Notes under the pieces: model-generated
What the model was told of the DNA's origin: nothing
The model's input: the letters and a program-made list of their open reading frames with translations, nothing else
Databases searched by the model: none
Made by a program: the position numbers and the translations under genes
In this document: piece after piece, positions 5,347 through 6,102 of the stretch
Layout: each line of letters begins with the position of its first letter
How positions within the stretch are numbered: position 1 is the stretch's first letter
DNA from: Rhodocyclaceae bacterium
Lineage (GTDB): Bacteria > Pseudomonadota > Gammaproteobacteria > Burkholderiales > Rhodocyclaceae
DNA: 6,102 nt
Direction of reading: 5' to 3'
Assembly (NCBI GenBank): GCA_025361105.1
Contig: JANYAW010000143.1
Coordinates: 1-6,102, forward strand

Positions 5347-5874
5347 ATGACCATCAACACCGAAAAACTCACTGAGCTTCACCGCAAGAATATGGAAACC
5401 GCGACGCGCCTGGCGCAGCTTTCGGTCGACCACTCACAGCGGGTCATGGCGCTGCAGGCCGCACTCGCCAAATCGCTTTATGCCGCCAGCGTCAAGAGCG
5501 TCAAGGCACAGGCCAAGGTGAAAAATCCGCAGGACCTGCTGCGTTTGCAAACCGACTACGCCCGCGACACCACGCAACGCGTGGTCGATATGGCGAAACA
5601 GGTAGCCGAAGTTGGCAATACCGCGCGGGCGGATTTTTCGCAAGTGCTGGCCGAGCAGTTGGTCAGCGGCAAGGAAGAATTGACCAACAGTTTGCAAAGT
5701 TTCATGGCCTATCTGCCCAAACGAATTCCCAATCTTTCAGCAGCCATCGAACAAGCCATGGCCGCAGCGAACTCGGCCTTTGAGCAAGTCAGCAAGCTGT
5801 CAGCAGCAGCGACCGGCGGCGACAAGAAGGCGGCGGACAAACCGAAGCGGGCGAAGACACGCTCTGCACCGTAA
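5347..5874 (+). CDS. phaP: Phasin family protein
   Basis: This 175-aa, almost entirely helical protein matches the Phasin_2 pattern. An N-terminal helix TEKLTELHRKNMETATRLAQ (5-24) is followed by a long amphipathic helical region containing KNPQDLLRLQTDYARDTTQR (59-78) and a hydrophobic helix around 131-155. The Ala/Lys-rich basic tail (about 158-175) is like that of betaproteobacterial phasins. Phasins coat polyhydroxyalkanoate granules in the cytoplasm and limit their size, so the host probably stores PHA. The ATG at 5347 has a GAG ribosome site 8 nt upstream; an in-frame TTG at 5314 would add residues not typical of the family. It lies 68 nt after the CRISPR operon with no clear terminator between, but its function is unrelated and it likely has its own promoter. 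It marks the return to core chromosome. Confidence 0.92.
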   Translation: MTINTEKLTELHRKNMETATRLAQLSVDHSQRVMALQAALAKSLYAASVKSVKAQAKVKNPQDLLRLQTDYARDTTQRVVDMAKQVAEVGNTARADFSQVLAEQLVSGKEELTNSLQSFMAYLPKRIPNLSAAIEQAMAAANSAFEQVSKLSAAATGGDKKAADKPKRAKTRSAP

Positions 5875-5895
5875 CCGATGTGGTACGCCAGCCTC

Positions 5896-5942
5896 GCGAT
5901 GCACTCAGCAAAATCACTTCTACTGGCCATCGCCTTTCTTTT
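5896..5942 (+). terminator. Weak candidate terminator after the phasin gene
   Basis: GCGATG (5896-5901) can pair with CATCGC (5928-5933), and a T-rich tract, TTTCTTTT (5935-5942), follows. The stem is only 6 bp and the loop is 26 nt, much longer than usual, so this is a tentative call. The stretch 5875-6014 contains no gene that I can support. Confidence 0.22.
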
Positions 5943-6014
5943 GCCCGCGTAGCCTAAATCAGTTCAGGTCAGCAACTGCGACCTCACGATTCTCGCGCCG
6001 TGGAATAATGATGC

Positions 6015-6102
6015 ATGGAATTTGAAAACGATGCAGCTAAGGCCGCAATTAACCTCAAGAAGCACAAAGTCAGCTTCGAAGAAGCGGCCTCGGTCTTTGG
6101 TG
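6015..6102 (+). CDS. brnT: BrnT family toxin, 5' part, cut by the window edge
   Basis: The 29 visible codons read MEFENDAAKAAINLKKHKV followed by SFEEAASVFG. This is the conserved BrnT opening: an F-x-W/N-D segment, KA..N..KH and VSFEEA..VF. BrnT is the RelE-fold ribonuclease toxin of type II brnTA modules, and its antitoxin gene brnA normally lies directly downstream, here beyond the edge. The usual Trp in the 'EWD' motif is Asn in this copy (FEND), a substitution worth noting. The ATG at 6015 is chosen by homology; ATGs at 6008 and 6011 are in other frames. A possible -10 box, AATAAT (6004-6009), sits so close that the transcript might be nearly leaderless, but no good -35 element matches it. 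Confidence 0.85.
   Translation, partial: MEFENDAAKAAINLKKHKVSFEEAASVFG

Overview
The window holds the end of a CRISPR array and a compact type III-associated CRISPR operon, followed by ordinary chromosomal genes. The host is probably a betaproteobacterium, possibly Nitrosomonadales, Rhodocyclales or Burkholderiales. The support for this is indirect: moderate GC, a proteobacterial phasin, Csx16 and NE0113-type CRISPR proteins, and a BrnT toxin start. No rRNA or other decisive marker is present.

Layout, all on the + strand. Bases 1-167 are the last two complete spacers of an array with a 36-nt repeat. Its terminal repeat decays at the 3' end, so the leader should lie upstream of the window. 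Directly after it (170-868) is a short gene whose product looks like the AbiEi-like N-terminal half of larger Fic proteins, without the Fic domain; it looks like a relic. After a gap of about 100 nt with a nested inverted repeat comes the operon: cas2 (971), cas1 (1293), a second and divergent cas2 (2342, TTG start), csx16 (2626), a CARF-HEPN Csx2/Csx1-type ribonuclease (2916) and an NE0113-family CARF protein known as 'ring nuclease Csm6' (4091-5278). The last five genes are joined by four overlaps of four bases (TTGA once, ATGA three times), which strongly suggests one translationally coupled transcript. A phasin gene (5347-5874) and the first 29 codons of a brnT toxin gene (6015 to the edge) follow.

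How the genes work together. Cas1 and one or both Cas2 proteins form the spacer-integration complex. The three downstream proteins belong to cyclic-oligoadenylate (cOA) signalling. In type III immunity Cas10 makes cOA on target recognition, a CARF-HEPN nuclease is switched on by it, and ring nucleases remove it. Here one HEPN effector sits with two candidate ring nucleases. No cas10 or other interference gene is in the window, so the effector complex must be encoded upstream of the array or elsewhere.

The least expected signal is a small palindromic repeat present in two cas genes: a 31-nt stretch in the 3' extension of cas1 matches, in inverted orientation and at 28 of 31 positions, a perfect hairpin inside the CARF domain of the csm6-like gene. 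In the latter it encodes an apparent extra loop. A second perfect hairpin (13-bp arms) lies near the 3' end of the same gene.
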